Shown in pieces: positions 44,474-53,390 of a stretch of 64,000 nucleotides of DNA. Under the pieces are notes generated by a model that had not been told where the DNA came from, made no database searches, and saw only the letters and a program-made list of their open reading frames with translations. The DNA comes from Paraburkholderia ginsengisoli NBRC 100965 (GTDB lineage: Bacteria > Pseudomonadota > Gammaproteobacteria > Burkholderiales > Burkholderiaceae). How positions within the stretch are numbered: the first letter of the stretch is position 1; each line of letters starts with the position of its first letter. Both the position numbers and the translations under genes were made by a program. The stretch is taken from NCBI RefSeq assembly GCF_000739735.1, contig NZ_BBJF01000022.1, positions 85,540 through 149,539 on the forward strand. The letters are read 5' to 3'.

Positions 44474-45667
44474 TCAGAACTGAATGCCCGATCGCTCGGC
44501 GACCGTATGCATGTCCTTGTCGCCGCGGCCCGACAAATTGACCAGTAGGACCTTATCCTTCGGGAGTGTCGGCGCGAGCTTCGCGGCGTAGGCCAGCGCG
44601 TGGCTGGATTCCAGAGCCGGGATGATGCCTTCGATGCGGCAGCAGTCGTGGAACGCCTTGAGCGCTTCTTCGTCGGTGATCCCGACATATTGCGCACGAT
44701 TACTGTCTTTTAGCCACGCGTGCTCGGGACCGACGCCCGGATAGTCGAGACCCGCCGACACCGAATGCGTCTCGATGATCTGGCCATTGTCGTCCTGGAG
44801 CAGATACGTGCGATTACCGTGCAGAACACCCGGGCTGCCGCCGATCAACGACGCTGCGTGACGACCGGTTTCAAGACCGTCGCCGGCGGCTTCGACGCCA
44901 ATCAACTGCACTGAACTGTCGTCGATATACGGATAAAAGATGCCCATCGCGTTCGAACCGCCGCCAACACACGCGATGACGGCGTCCGGCTGGCGACCGA
45001 CTAGCTCGGGCATCTGCACCTTGCATTCATCGCCGATCACGCGCTGGAAGTCGCGCACCATCATCGGATAGGGATGCGGCCCAGCCACAGTGCCGATGAT
45101 ATAGAACGTATTTTCGACATTGGTCACCCAATCCCGCATCGCTTCGTTCAGCGCGTCCTTGAGCGTGCGCGAACCCGACTCCACCGGCACGACGGTCGCG
45201 CCGAGCAGCTTCATGCGATACACGTTGGCGGCTTGACGGCGCACGTCCTCCGCACCCATGTAGACCACGCACTCCATACCGAAGCGCGCTGCGATCGTTG
45301 CGGTCGCGACGCCGTGCTGCCCGGCGCCGGTTTCCGCGATCACACGCGGCTTGCCCATGCGCTTGGCCAGCAGCGCCTGACCGATCACGTTGTTGATCTT
45401 GTGCGCGCCGGTGTGATTCAGATCCTCGCGCTTAAGAAAAACCTGCGCGCCGCCGAGCAGTTCGCTCCAGCGTTGAGCGTGATAAATCGGCGACGGACGA
45501 CCGACGAAATACTTCAACTCGCGCTCATATTCGGCGACGAAGTCGGGATCTTTCTGGAATTTCTCATACGCTTCACGCAGCTCGTCGAGTGCGTGCACCA
45601 GCGTTTCGGCGACGAACACACCGCCAAATTGGCCGAAATGGCCTCTTTCGTCAGGCAAGTTATACAT
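44474..45667 (-). CDS. trpB: Tryptophan synthase beta chain
   Basis: A 397-residue PLP enzyme joining indole and serine. The PLP lysine is K90 in HTGAHKINN, with the GGGSNAMG phosphate loop and the RPSPIYHAQRWSELLGG segment typical of the TrpB1 type. The ATG at 45667 begins the conserved MYNLPDERGHFGQFGG; the frame is open further upstream toward trpF, but without support. It lies 59 bp after trpF. Confidence 0.97.
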   Translation of the reverse strand: MYNLPDERGHFGQFGGVFVAETLVHALDELREAYEKFQKDPDFVAEYERELKYFVGRPSPIYHAQRWSELLGGAQVFLKREDLNHTGAHKINNVIGQALLAKRMGKPRVIAETGAGQHGVATATIAARFGMECVVYMGAEDVRRQAANVYRMKLLGATVVPVESGSRTLKDALNEAMRDWVTNVENTFYIIGTVAGPHPYPMMVRDFQRVIGDECKVQMPELVGRQPDAVIACVGGGSNAMGIFYPYIDDSSVQLIGVEAAGDGLETGRHAASLIGGSPGVLHGNRTYLLQDDNGQIIETHSVSAGLDYPGVGPEHAWLKDSNRAQYVGITDEEALKAFHDCCRIEGIIPALESSHALAYAAKLAPTLPKDKVLLVNLSGRGDKDMHTVAERSGIQF

Positions 45668-45726
45668 TGTGATCACTCTTCTCAGTGTGGCGCGCGGCTT
45701 TCCGTTGAGAAAACCGCCCGCCTGAA

Positions 45727-46452
45727 TCATTCGGCGTCCGCCGCGCGCACCGCGCGTACGAATGCCGCCATCCGGGCGTGATCTTTCACGCCCTTGGCGC
45801 CCGCAACTTCGATGCCGCTCGAGACATCGACCGCGTAGGGGCGCACGCGATGGATCGCATCACTGACGTTTTGCGCGCTCAACCCACCACTCAAAACGGC
45901 CCGACGCGCGAGCTCTGCTGGAATAAGTGACCAATCGAAAACCTTCCCGCCGCCGCCATAGCCTTCGACATGGGTGTCGAACAGAAGACCACTGGCCGCT
46001 GAATAGTTGAGAGCCGATTTTACCAAATCGGCCGGCTGAGTATCCGCCGCAACGCGCAATGCACGCAACCAAGGCAAACCCGCAACGCCGGCGAGCGTTT
46101 CGCACTGCTCCGCGGTCTCGTCGCCGTGAAATTGCAACAGCGTAAGTCCGACATTGCTCACCACTTCGCGGATCCAATCCGGCGTCGCATTGACGAACAG
46201 GCCAACCACCGACACAAACGGCGGCACGTCGTGCACGAGCTCGACGGCCTGGGCGACGCTGACCGAGCGCGGGCTCGGCGGATAGAACACGAGGCCGATT
46301 GCGTCGGCGCCGAGGTCGATCGCGTGCGCGACATCCTCGGCCTTCGACAGCCCGCAGAGCTTGATGCGCGTGCGATGCGGCACGTGTTGCTGTTGCGCGG
46401 CGGCGCCGGCATCGGTGCCGGCCGGATTCGGCGAATTTTCGCTAGCTGTCAT
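45727..46452 (-). CDS. trpF: Phosphoribosylanthranilate isomerase
   Basis: A TrpF of about 241 residues catalysing the Amadori rearrangement in tryptophan synthesis. The catalytic Cys is in RIKLCGLSKAEDV and the Asp/phosphate region in AVDVSSGIEVAGAKG; LLQFHGDE is also conserved. I choose the ATG at 46452, which overlaps the truA stop codon (ATGA); starts at 46473 and 46485 would run further into truA. About 28 Ala/Gln/Pro-rich residues precede the barrel and are not part of the usual fold. Confidence 0.95.
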   Translation of the reverse strand: MTASENSPNPAGTDAGAAAQQQHVPHRTRIKLCGLSKAEDVAHAIDLGADAIGLVFYPPSPRSVSVAQAVELVHDVPPFVSVVGLFVNATPDWIREVVSNVGLTLLQFHGDETAEQCETLAGVAGLPWLRALRVAADTQPADLVKSALNYSAASGLLFDTHVEGYGGGGKVFDWSLIPAELARRAVLSGGLSAQNVSDAIHRVRPYAVDVSSGIEVAGAKGVKDHARMAAFVRAVRAADAE

Positions 46453-47261
46453 GTTTGCGGTTGCTCGGTCCATACGGTACTCCACGGCACGCTGCCTGTT
46501 TGCGGCGCGGGCACGGCGAATTGCTCAGGATAGCCCACTTGCGCGAGATACAAGCCGTCCGGCATGAAGGTCGGCGCGGCGCAGTCGCGGCTGCGGCTCG
46601 CGAGCACGTCCATCATCCATTCGGCCGGCCGACGGCCGCGGCCGATCTCGATCAGGCAGCCCATCAGGTTACGCACCATGTGGTGCAGAAACGCATTCGC
46701 CCGAAAGCGGAAATGGATGAAGTTGCCCTGCTGTAGAACGTCGATCTGATACAGATGCTTGATGGGCGTTTTCGATTGGCATTGCGACGAGCGGAACGAT
46801 GAAAAATCGTGCTCGCCGATCAGATGAGCGGCGCCAGTCCGCATCGCGTCGACGTCGAGCGGCGTATGCACCCAGCCGGCTCGCGTCGCCAGCATCGGCG
46901 AGCGCACCGGATTGACGTAAAGGACGTAGTAATAGGTCCGCTCGAACGCTGAAAACCGCGCGTGAAACTCGTCCGGCATCTGCTTGGCCCACTGCACGCC
47001 GATTGTCTTCGGCAGAAACGAGTTGGGGCCGCGCACCCACGAGACGTCCGCGCGGTCGAGTTCGGTGTCGAAATGCACGACTTGCCCGAGGCCGTGCACA
47101 CCTGCATCCGTGCGGCCCGCCACGACGGTGTGCACCGGCGTTTGCGCGAATTCGCGCAGTGCCCGTTCGAGTTCGTTCTGCACGGTATTGCCGTGCGGCT
47201 GCGACTGCCAACCGCCGAACGCCGCGCCGTCGTACTGGACGCCCAATGCAATTCGCGTCAC
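46449..47261 (-). CDS. truA: tRNA pseudouridine(38-40) synthase
   Basis: A 270-residue TruA that modifies U38-U40 in tRNA anticodon arms. The catalytic aspartate is D52 in AGRTDAGVHGLGQVVHF; LGVQYDG and the SFRSSQCQ and RFRANAFLHHMVRN motifs confirm the family. It starts with GTG at 47261, overlapping the fimV stop by GTGA, and ends overlapping trpF, so fimV-truA-trpF should be translated from one message. This fimV-truA-trpF order is also known from Pseudomonas. Confidence 0.97.
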   Translation of the reverse strand: MTRIALGVQYDGAAFGGWQSQPHGNTVQNELERALREFAQTPVHTVVAGRTDAGVHGLGQVVHFDTELDRADVSWVRGPNSFLPKTIGVQWAKQMPDEFHARFSAFERTYYYVLYVNPVRSPMLATRAGWVHTPLDVDAMRTGAAHLIGEHDFSSFRSSQCQSKTPIKHLYQIDVLQQGNFIHFRFRANAFLHHMVRNLMGCLIEIGRGRRPAEWMMDVLASRSRDCAAPTFMPDGLYLAQVGYPEQFAVPAPQTGSVPWSTVWTEQPQT

Positions 47262-49714
47262 GACAACGGCGCCAGCGTCGAGAGCAACGCGCGAGCCTCG
47301 GTGCGAGTTGCCGGATCGTTCGCCTCGATCACTTCGTTGATGAGCGAGCGTGCGCCGGCCAGGTCGCCGAGTTCGATGTATTCGGACGCGAGGTCGAGCT
47401 TGTTGCGCGCGATGCGGACGAGATCGACCTGCGTAAACGCCGGCAACGGCTGAGCCGCGCTCGGCGGCAATTCGAGGTCGAAGTTGAGCTTCAGTGCGCC
47501 GAAACCGGCCGCGCCGAGGCCCGCGACAGCCGCGTGACCGGCGGTGCCGGCGGTGATTTCATCGGCGATATGCGGGGCGTCGTCCGGCTCGTGCGGCGCG
47601 AAGGCTTGCTGCAAGGTCGTTTCAGGCGAGGCGACCGGCTGCGTGACCAGCGAGACGGGGCTCTGCACGCCGTCGGCGGAAGCTTCGATGCGCGGCGGCA
47701 GCGGCATGTCGAGACTGCTGAACGCATCGACGGCGTCGCGCGGGAACTCGGTCGGCGCGGCGGGCGAGAGTTCGGCGGGCGTCGACGTATCGAGGTAGGG
47801 CTGGCCGAACGGCGAAGTCGCGCGCGGCTCGATGTGCTGTTGTTGCGTGAAATCGATCACAGGTGAAGGGACGTTCAGATGATTCTGCGGCTCGGTGGCC
47901 GGTTCTTGCGGGTCTTGCGGGTCTTGCTGTGTGGCCGGTGCGGTCGCGGGGTCGTCGTTCAGTGGCAAATGGTGAACGGATTCCTCTGACGGCAACGCTT
48001 CGTCGACCGGTTCGAGCGATGTCAGCGGCAAGGCTTCGGCGCCGAGCTCCGCCGCAGCGGCGAGGCTTGCCGCAGTGGTCGCGCTGTCGATGTGGTCCGG
48101 ATGCGCTGCCGGGAGCGGTTCGGCGGCGAAGGCGCTTTCGGCGTGCGGGACATCGTGTGCGGCCGGCCGGGCCGGTTCGAACATTGCCGGCGATGCGTTG
48201 TGTTCTTGCCCTATGTCGATGGGCTGAAGTGGGTTGGAGTTTTGTACCTGGCCGTCGGGTTGGGATTCCTGGATAGGAGATTGTTGTTCTGCCGCGGCTC
48301 GCTCGGCTGACGTGTGTTGTGCCGAGTGGTCGGCGGCCGCGCGGTCGGCCGATTGTTGGGCTGCTGAGTGTTCGGCTGCTGCCTTTTCTGCTGCCGAACG
48401 TTCGGCAGCTGCACGGTCTGCTGCTGCACGTTCCGCCGCTTCACGTTCCGCCGCTTCACGTTCAGCTACCGCCAGCGCCGCCGCTTGCCGCACTGCCTCG
48501 CCGTCGTCCGCTCCCGGCACATCGCGCCCAGGCATCTCCCCGCTCGCCGCAACGCTATCCTGCAAGTCACTTGCGCGCGCCGACGCCGCCACCGCACCGT
48601 CATTCGACGCCGCTTCCGCCGCCGCGCTACCCTCTCGCTTACGCCGACTCATCCGCAACGCTGCCAGCAGCACCACCAATGCCGCGCCAACCGCCGCCGC
48701 GATGCTCAGATCCTTTTGCGACATCCCGCCGCCATTCGACGCAGGAGCGGCCGCCGTCCCTTGCCCAGACGCCGTCGGTGCAGCCGACGACGCTCCCGCC
48801 ACAGGCTGCGGGGCTCCCGCCGGCGTTCCGCTGGTAGCGACCGGCGCACCGCCAATTCCGTGCTTCTGCAACTCCATCAGCACACGATTTTTCAGCGCGA
48901 GCAATTGCTGCAAGCTGGACACCTGCGCACGCGGTTGCGAGGCCGACTGCGCAGCACCAGGCGCCTGAGCCGTTCCTGCGGCTGGCGTTTGGGCGCTTCC
49001 GGCAGGCGCACTCGCCGGCGCTTGTATCGACCCGGACCACTCATGCGCGTCGCTGACCGGCGCCGCGGCCGCCTGCGAACCCGCTCCCGGTGCAGCCGCC
49101 CCGTCACCGCTCACCGCCGTGCTACCTGACGCAGCCGAGCTTGCTCCAGCCACGGCGCTGGCCGTGGCCGAAACGGTGGGCGCGGCAGGCGTCGCTGCGG
49201 GTGCTGCGGCACTTGTCGCACTCACCGCACTAGTAGCGGCCGCATTGACCTGCGCGGCGCCGCTCGTCGCGTTGGCCGCGACCGCAGCATTCGGTGCCGA
49301 AGCAGCCGCCGCTGCTGACGCCGCCAAAGCCCCGGACGCATCCAGCGCCGGCACCGTCAACACCGCTCCGACGCGCATCCGGCTCGGATCATGGCCCATG
49401 AACGCGTTTGGATTCGTATCGAACAGCGCGCGCGACGCGCGCACGAGCGTCGCGCGGTCGTGTGATTGCGTGACGGCGATCGCCACGTCGTTCAGCGACT
49501 GCCCTGGCCGCACCGTGTATTGACTGCCGGCAGCATACGAAACGGCGGCGGCGTCCGGCGCGCTCGCGGCATCGCCGGGCGCGGCCACCGCGCTGACCGT
49601 GCCCGCGCTGATCAGCGCCAATGCCAGAACGGCCGCGGCCGCCGGGCGGTGCGTCGAACAAACCTTATCCTGATGAATGAACATAGCCCGAATGGACGAG
49701 AGTCGAAGGATCAT
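47258..49714 (-). CDS. fimV: FimV/TspA-type peptidoglycan-binding membrane protein
   Basis: A protein of about 818 residues. From the ATG at 49714, with CAGGAG 7 nt upstream, it has a signal sequence (hydrophobic core AAVLALALISAGTVSA), a LysM-like domain (YTVRPGQSLNDVAIAVTQSH, to about 135), an Ala/Ser-rich linker, a membrane helix (AAAVGAALVVLLAALRM, near 345), a charged heptad-like Glu/Ala/Arg tract (EREAAEREAAERAAADRAAA and onward) and a C-terminal FimV motif (NKLDLASEYIELGDLAGA). In Pseudomonas FimV organises type IV pili and polar signalling. Two longer or shorter Met starts (49786, 49684) are less likely. The low-complexity middle is poorly conserved in the family. Confidence 0.88.
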   Translation of the reverse strand: MILRLSSIRAMFIHQDKVCSTHRPAAAAVLALALISAGTVSAVAAPGDAASAPDAAAVSYAAGSQYTVRPGQSLNDVAIAVTQSHDRATLVRASRALFDTNPNAFMGHDPSRMRVGAVLTVPALDASGALAASAAAAASAPNAAVAANATSGAAQVNAAATSAVSATSAAAPAATPAAPTVSATASAVAGASSAASGSTAVSGDGAAAPGAGSQAAAAPVSDAHEWSGSIQAPASAPAGSAQTPAAGTAQAPGAAQSASQPRAQVSSLQQLLALKNRVLMELQKHGIGGAPVATSGTPAGAPQPVAGASSAAPTASGQGTAAAPASNGGGMSQKDLSIAAAVGAALVVLLAALRMSRRKREGSAAAEAASNDGAVAASARASDLQDSVAASGEMPGRDVPGADDGEAVRQAAALAVAEREAAEREAAERAAADRAAAERSAAEKAAAEHSAAQQSADRAAADHSAQHTSAERAAAEQQSPIQESQPDGQVQNSNPLQPIDIGQEHNASPAMFEPARPAAHDVPHAESAFAAEPLPAAHPDHIDSATTAASLAAAAELGAEALPLTSLEPVDEALPSEESVHHLPLNDDPATAPATQQDPQDPQEPATEPQNHLNVPSPVIDFTQQQHIEPRATSPFGQPYLDTSTPAELSPAAPTEFPRDAVDAFSSLDMPLPPRIEASADGVQSPVSLVTQPVASPETTLQQAFAPHEPDDAPHIADEITAGTAGHAAVAGLGAAGFGALKLNFDLELPPSAAQPLPAFTQVDLVRIARNKLDLASEYIELGDLAGARSLINEVIEANDPATRTEARALLSTLAPLS

Positions 49715-49787
49715 CGGGACTCCTGGCGCGTCAGCGCGCAGCCCTTTTTTGCGGTTGGAAGGAGACAAGATAATCGGAGCACACAAT

Positions 49788-49816
49788 GAAAAAAGCGCCG
49801 CGCAAGCGCGACGCTT
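49788..49816 (-). terminator. Intrinsic terminator of asd
   Basis: On the minus strand a 10-bp stem (AAGCGTCGCG and CGCGGCGCTT with one G-T pair) and a 4-nt loop are followed by TTTTTT. It lies about 40 bp after the asd stop codon. Confidence 0.85.
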
Positions 49817-49853
49817 CTAGAGTTTTCTACGCGTCGTGAGCGCGTAGTTTACT

Positions 49854-50975
49854 TTACTTGTCGAGCACAATGCGAAGCATGCGACGCAGCGGTTCGGCCG
49901 CGCCCCACAGCAGCTGATCGCCGACCGTGAAGGCCGACAGATATTCGCCGCCCATCGCGAGCTTGCGCACCCGGCCGACCGGCACCGTCAGCGTGCCCGT
50001 CACCACCGCCGGCGACAGATCGCGCATCGACGCTTCGCGTTCGTTCGGCACGACCTTGACCCAGTCGTTGCCCGACGCGAGGATGCTGTTCACCTCATCC
50101 AGCGGCACGTCCTTGTTCAGCTTGATGGTCAGCGCCTGCGAGTGGCAGCGCATCGCGCCGATGCGCACGCACAAACCGTCGACCGGGATCGAGCCCGGCG
50201 TGCCCATGGCCGGCTTGCCGAGAATCTTGTTGGTTTCGGCCCCGCCCTTCCATTCTTCCTTCGACATGCCGTTGCCGAGATCCTTGTCGATCCATGGAAT
50301 CAGCGAGCCGGCGAGCGGCACGCCGAAGTTGTCGGTCGGCATCCGGTCGCTGTTCATTGCGCCCAGCACGCGGCGGTCAATGTCGAGAATCGCCGACGAC
50401 GGATCAGCGAGGTCTTCCTTGGCCGCACCGTACAGCGTGCCCATTTGCTGCAGCAGCTCGCGCATGTTTTGCGCGCCCGCGCCCGAAGCGGCCTGATACG
50501 TCATGGCCGTCATCCAGTCGACGAGGTTTTCGCGGAAAAGGCCGCCCAGCGCCATCAGCATCAGGCTGACCGTGCAATTGCCGCCGATGAAATTCTTCTG
50601 GCCCTTGACCAGCGCGTTCTTGATCACGTCGAGGTTGACCGGATCGAGAATGATGACCGCGTCGTCCTTCATGCGCAGCGACGAAGCCGCGTCAATCCAG
50701 TAGCCGTTCCAACCTGCTGCGCGCAGCTTCGGGAACACGTCGTTCGTGTAGTCGCCGCCCTGGCAGGAAATGATCGCTTCGCACTTCTTCAGGTCTTCGA
50801 TGCTTGTCGCATCTTTGAGCTTGGTCTCGTTTTTGGCGAACGACGGCGCGTTGCCGCCCGCGTTGCTGGTGCTGAAAAACACCGGTTCGATCAAGTCGAA
50901 ATCGCCTTCCTGTTGCATACGTTGCATCAGGACGCTGCCGACCATGCCGCGCCAACCTACGAGACCTACGTTCAT
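49854..50975 (-). CDS. asd: Aspartate-semialdehyde dehydrogenase
   Basis: A 373-residue Asd reducing aspartyl phosphate to the semialdehyde, the branch point to lysine, threonine and methionine. The N-terminus has the NADP-binding GLVGWRGMVGS, the nucleophile is C134 in FIGGNCTVSLM, and the acid/base His is in GAMRCHSQAL. The ATG at 50975 begins the conserved sequence; the frame upstream is open but unsupported. It lies 359 bp downstream of leuB and may have its own promoter. Confidence 0.97.
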   Translation of the reverse strand: MNVGLVGWRGMVGSVLMQRMQQEGDFDLIEPVFFSTSNAGGNAPSFAKNETKLKDATSIEDLKKCEAIISCQGGDYTNDVFPKLRAAGWNGYWIDAASSLRMKDDAVIILDPVNLDVIKNALVKGQKNFIGGNCTVSLMLMALGGLFRENLVDWMTAMTYQAASGAGAQNMRELLQQMGTLYGAAKEDLADPSSAILDIDRRVLGAMNSDRMPTDNFGVPLAGSLIPWIDKDLGNGMSKEEWKGGAETNKILGKPAMGTPGSIPVDGLCVRIGAMRCHSQALTIKLNKDVPLDEVNSILASGNDWVKVVPNEREASMRDLSPAVVTGTLTVPVGRVRKLAMGGEYLSAFTVGDQLLWGAAEPLRRMLRIVLDK

Positions 50976-51334
50976 GACTTCATACCCTTCGAATGGAAAC
51001 TTCCCCGCATCTTTGCCCGCAGTGACCGCGCGGGGAAGATGAGCGGGCACGACGGACGATCAGCGTTTCGTGATCGTTTTCGGGGTAATCGTTTTAATGA
51101 GCGTTTTGATGGTAATGGCGCGCTCAACCACACGGGCCGTTGTGCCGTGCGATTTGGAAATCGAGGAGATTTGGGAGATCTGCGCCATCGTCACAATATA
51201 CACGAAAACCGGAATCTGGCGACGTCCTTCGCTGCCGTCCGACTGCATTACGCGCGAAATCGGCCTGTTTCGAGGCCGATTCGCGCTTTAAAGGCCGTTT
51301 GACGACCTGCCTACCGCTTTAAACCTACCGCGCC
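50976..51334. other. 359-bp gap between leuB and asd
   Basis: No convincing gene. It is less GC-rich near asd (51060-51130, repeated GTTTT-type motifs) and carries the long hairpin described separately near leuB. A 62-codon minus-strand frame (51060-51248) is rich in Thr/Ile/Lys and matches nothing I know. The asd promoter probably lies here. Confidence 0.5.
51252..51286. repeat. Long hairpin downstream of leuB
   Basis: GCGCGAAATCGGCCT and AGGCCGATTCGCGC pair over 14 bp with a single bulged A and a 6-nt loop. On the plus strand it is followed by TTTAAA, on the minus strand by no T-run. It could be the leuB processing or termination hairpin. Confidence 0.5.
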
Positions 51335-52402
51335 TTACAGCGCTGCAACGACGGCGTCGCCCATTGCGACCGTGCCAACCTGCTTGCAACCCGGCGTGAG
51401 AATGTCGCCGGTGCGGTAGCCCTGCTCGAGCACCTTCTTCACCGCGTTTTCAATGCGATCGGCCTGCTCAGCCTTGTTGAGCGAATAGCGCAGCATCATC
51501 GCTGCCGACAGGATCGTCGCCAGCGGATTGGCCACGCCCTTGCCAGCGATATCCGGTGCGGAACCGTGCGACGGCTCGTACAAGCCCTTGTTGTTCTTGT
51601 CGAGCGACGCCGACGGCAGCATGCCGATCGAACCCGTCAGCATGGCCGCTTCGTCGGACAGAATGTCGCCGAACATGTTGCCGGTGACGATCACGTCGAA
51701 CGACTTCGGCGCCTTCACCAGTTGCATCGCGGCGTTATCGACGTACATATGCGACAGCTCGACGTCTGCGTATTCCTTCGACACGTCGATCATCACGTCT
51801 TTCCAGAACTGCGACGTTTCGAGCACGTTGGCTTTGTCGACTGAAGTCAGCTTCTTGCCGCGCTTTTGCGCCGCCTGGAAGGCGACGTGCGCGATGCGGC
51901 GCACTTCGGGTTCCGAATAACGCATCGTGTCAAAGCCTTCCTTCGCGCCGGCAAACAGGCCGTCCGGTGCTTCGCGCACGCCGCGCGGCGCGCCGAAGTA
52001 GATGTCGCCGTTCAGCTCGCGCACGATCAGGATGTCGAGACCCGAGACGATCTCTTCCTTCAACGACGACGCACCGGTCAATTGCGGATAGCAGATCGCC
52101 GGACGGAAGTTCGCGAACAGTTGCAGGTGCTTGCGCAGGCCGAGAATCGCCTGCTCCGGGCGCAGCGCGCGTTCGAGCTTGTCGTACTTCCAATCGCCGA
52201 CTGCGCCGAACAAGATCGCATCGGCTTCCTTCGCCAGTGCCAGCGTCGAATCGGGCAGCGGGTGGCCCTTCGCTTCGTAGCCCGCGCCGCCCACCGGCGC
52301 TTCTTCGAGTTCGAACTTTTCGCCGAGCACGTTCAGGACCTTGACGGCCTCCTTGACGATTTCGGGACCGATGCCGTCGCCCGGCAACACTGCGATCTTC
52401 AT
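51335..52402 (-). CDS. leuB: 3-isopropylmalate dehydrogenase
   Basis: A 355-residue LeuB, which oxidatively decarboxylates 3-isopropylmalate with NAD. Motifs are the N-terminal LPGDGIGPEIV, the substrate arginines in LRKHLQLFANFRP, and NMFGDILSDEAAMLTGSIGM for metal and cofactor. It ends the leuC-lipoprotein-leuD-leuB series, 84 bp after leuD. Confidence 0.98.
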   Translation of the reverse strand: MKIAVLPGDGIGPEIVKEAVKVLNVLGEKFELEEAPVGGAGYEAKGHPLPDSTLALAKEADAILFGAVGDWKYDKLERALRPEQAILGLRKHLQLFANFRPAICYPQLTGASSLKEEIVSGLDILIVRELNGDIYFGAPRGVREAPDGLFAGAKEGFDTMRYSEPEVRRIAHVAFQAAQKRGKKLTSVDKANVLETSQFWKDVMIDVSKEYADVELSHMYVDNAAMQLVKAPKSFDVIVTGNMFGDILSDEAAMLTGSIGMLPSASLDKNNKGLYEPSHGSAPDIAGKGVANPLATILSAAMMLRYSLNKAEQADRIENAVKKVLEQGYRTGDILTPGCKQVGTVAMGDAVVAAL

Positions 52403-52486
52403 GCGAATTCCTTGATGATTTTCTTCGAAACTGTTGAGCGTGAATCAGCGCGAGGGCCTCGGGCCCTCACGCACATCGAGCATGCA

Positions 52487-53140
52487 TCAACCGACGATAC
52501 GGTGATTCAGCCACGGCTGCTTCGCGAGGCGCTCGGCCTCGAACTGGCGAATCTTGTCCGCGTGACGCAGCGTCAGGCCGATGTCGTCGAAACCATTCAG
52601 CAGGCAGTACTTGCGGAACGCCGCGACGTCGAACGGATACTCGGTGCCGCCGTCCGACGTGCGCACGACTTGCGCTTCGAGATCGACGGTCAGCTTGAAG
52701 CCGTTGAACGCATACGTTTCGTTGAACAGGTGGTCGACTTGCTGTTCGGTCAGCACGATCGGCAGCACGCCGTTCTTGAAGCAGTTGTTGTAGAAAATGT
52801 CGGCGAAGCTCGGCGCGATCAGCGCGCGAAAGCCGTATTGCTGCAACGCCCACGGTGCGTGCTCACGCGAGCTGCCGCAGCCGAAGTTCTTACGCGCCAG
52901 CAGCACCGAAGCGCCTTGATAACGCGGCTGGTTCAGCACGAAATCCGGATTCAGCGGACGCTTCGAATTGTCCTGGCCCGGTTCGCCGTGGTCGAGATAA
53001 CGCCATTCGTCGAACGCGTTCGGACCGAAACCCGTGCGCTTGATCGACTTCAGGAATTGCTTCGGAATGATCGCGTCCGTGTCGACGTTCTCGCGATCGA
53101 GCGGCGCCACGACGCCGGTGTGTACGATGAATTTATCCAT
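52487..53140 (-). CDS. leuD: 3-isopropylmalate dehydratase small subunit
   Basis: A 217-residue LeuD, the swivel-domain partner of LeuC in isomerising isopropylmalate. The family motifs NVDTDAIIPKQFLKSI and FGCGSSREHAPWAL are present. The ATG at 53140 (MDKFIVHTG) is the conserved start; a longer frame to 53212 is unsupported. It is separated from leuC by a small lipoprotein gene. Confidence 0.97.
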   Translation of the reverse strand: MDKFIVHTGVVAPLDRENVDTDAIIPKQFLKSIKRTGFGPNAFDEWRYLDHGEPGQDNSKRPLNPDFVLNQPRYQGASVLLARKNFGCGSSREHAPWALQQYGFRALIAPSFADIFYNNCFKNGVLPIVLTEQQVDHLFNETYAFNGFKLTVDLEAQVVRTSDGGTEYPFDVAAFRKYCLLNGFDDIGLTLRHADKIRQFEAERLAKQPWLNHRIVG

Positions 53141-53226
53141 GACGCTTGCGCCTGTTTCAAGACCGGGCGATGCGAGCAACAGCCGGAAAGCCGCCAGCCG
53201 CATCGCCGGCAAAAATCAAAAACCGC

Positions 53227-53385
53227 TTATTTCTCAGCGTGATTGCTGATCGAATTGCCGAGGTGCGACATGTCCTGGCCAAATCCGTGCACCGTGTTGC
53301 AACCGGCCAGACCGAGCAGTAGCCCGGCCAGCGAACCGAGTGCGAAGCGGCGCAAGAGAGTGGTGCGATTCATGTTCTTCATCAT
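53227..53385 (-). CDS. Entericidin A/B family small lipoprotein
   Basis: A 52-codon gene. The product has a basic N-terminus (MMKNMNRTTLLRRF), a hydrophobic core and the lipobox LAGC (Cys29), giving a mature lipoprotein of about 24 residues (CNTVHGFGQDMSHLGNSISN and four more). The CNTxxGxGxD...G..I pattern is that of the entericidins, small cell-envelope lipoproteins of E. coli that act as a toxin/antidote pair. Met codons at 53385, 53382 and 53373 are all possible starts. It lies 5 bp after the leuC stop and 86 bp before leuD, so it is transcribed with the leucine genes. Only one entericidin is present. Confidence 0.85.
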   Translation of the reverse strand: MMKNMNRTTLLRRFALGSLAGLLLGLAGCNTVHGFGQDMSHLGNSISNHAEK

Positions 53386-53390
53386 GCGAT

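Noticed and set aside
48210..48470. Repetitive Glu/Ala/Arg codon tract in fimV that looks like a tandem repeat or array
   Set aside because: Repeats are degenerate, without spacers, and fit a charged coiled-coil-like region of FimV; it is not a CRISPR or a recent tandem repeat.
51060..51248. 62-codon minus-strand frame between leuB and asd
   Set aside because: Thr/Ile/Lys-rich end from simple repeated sequence, no ribosome binding site and no family resemblance.
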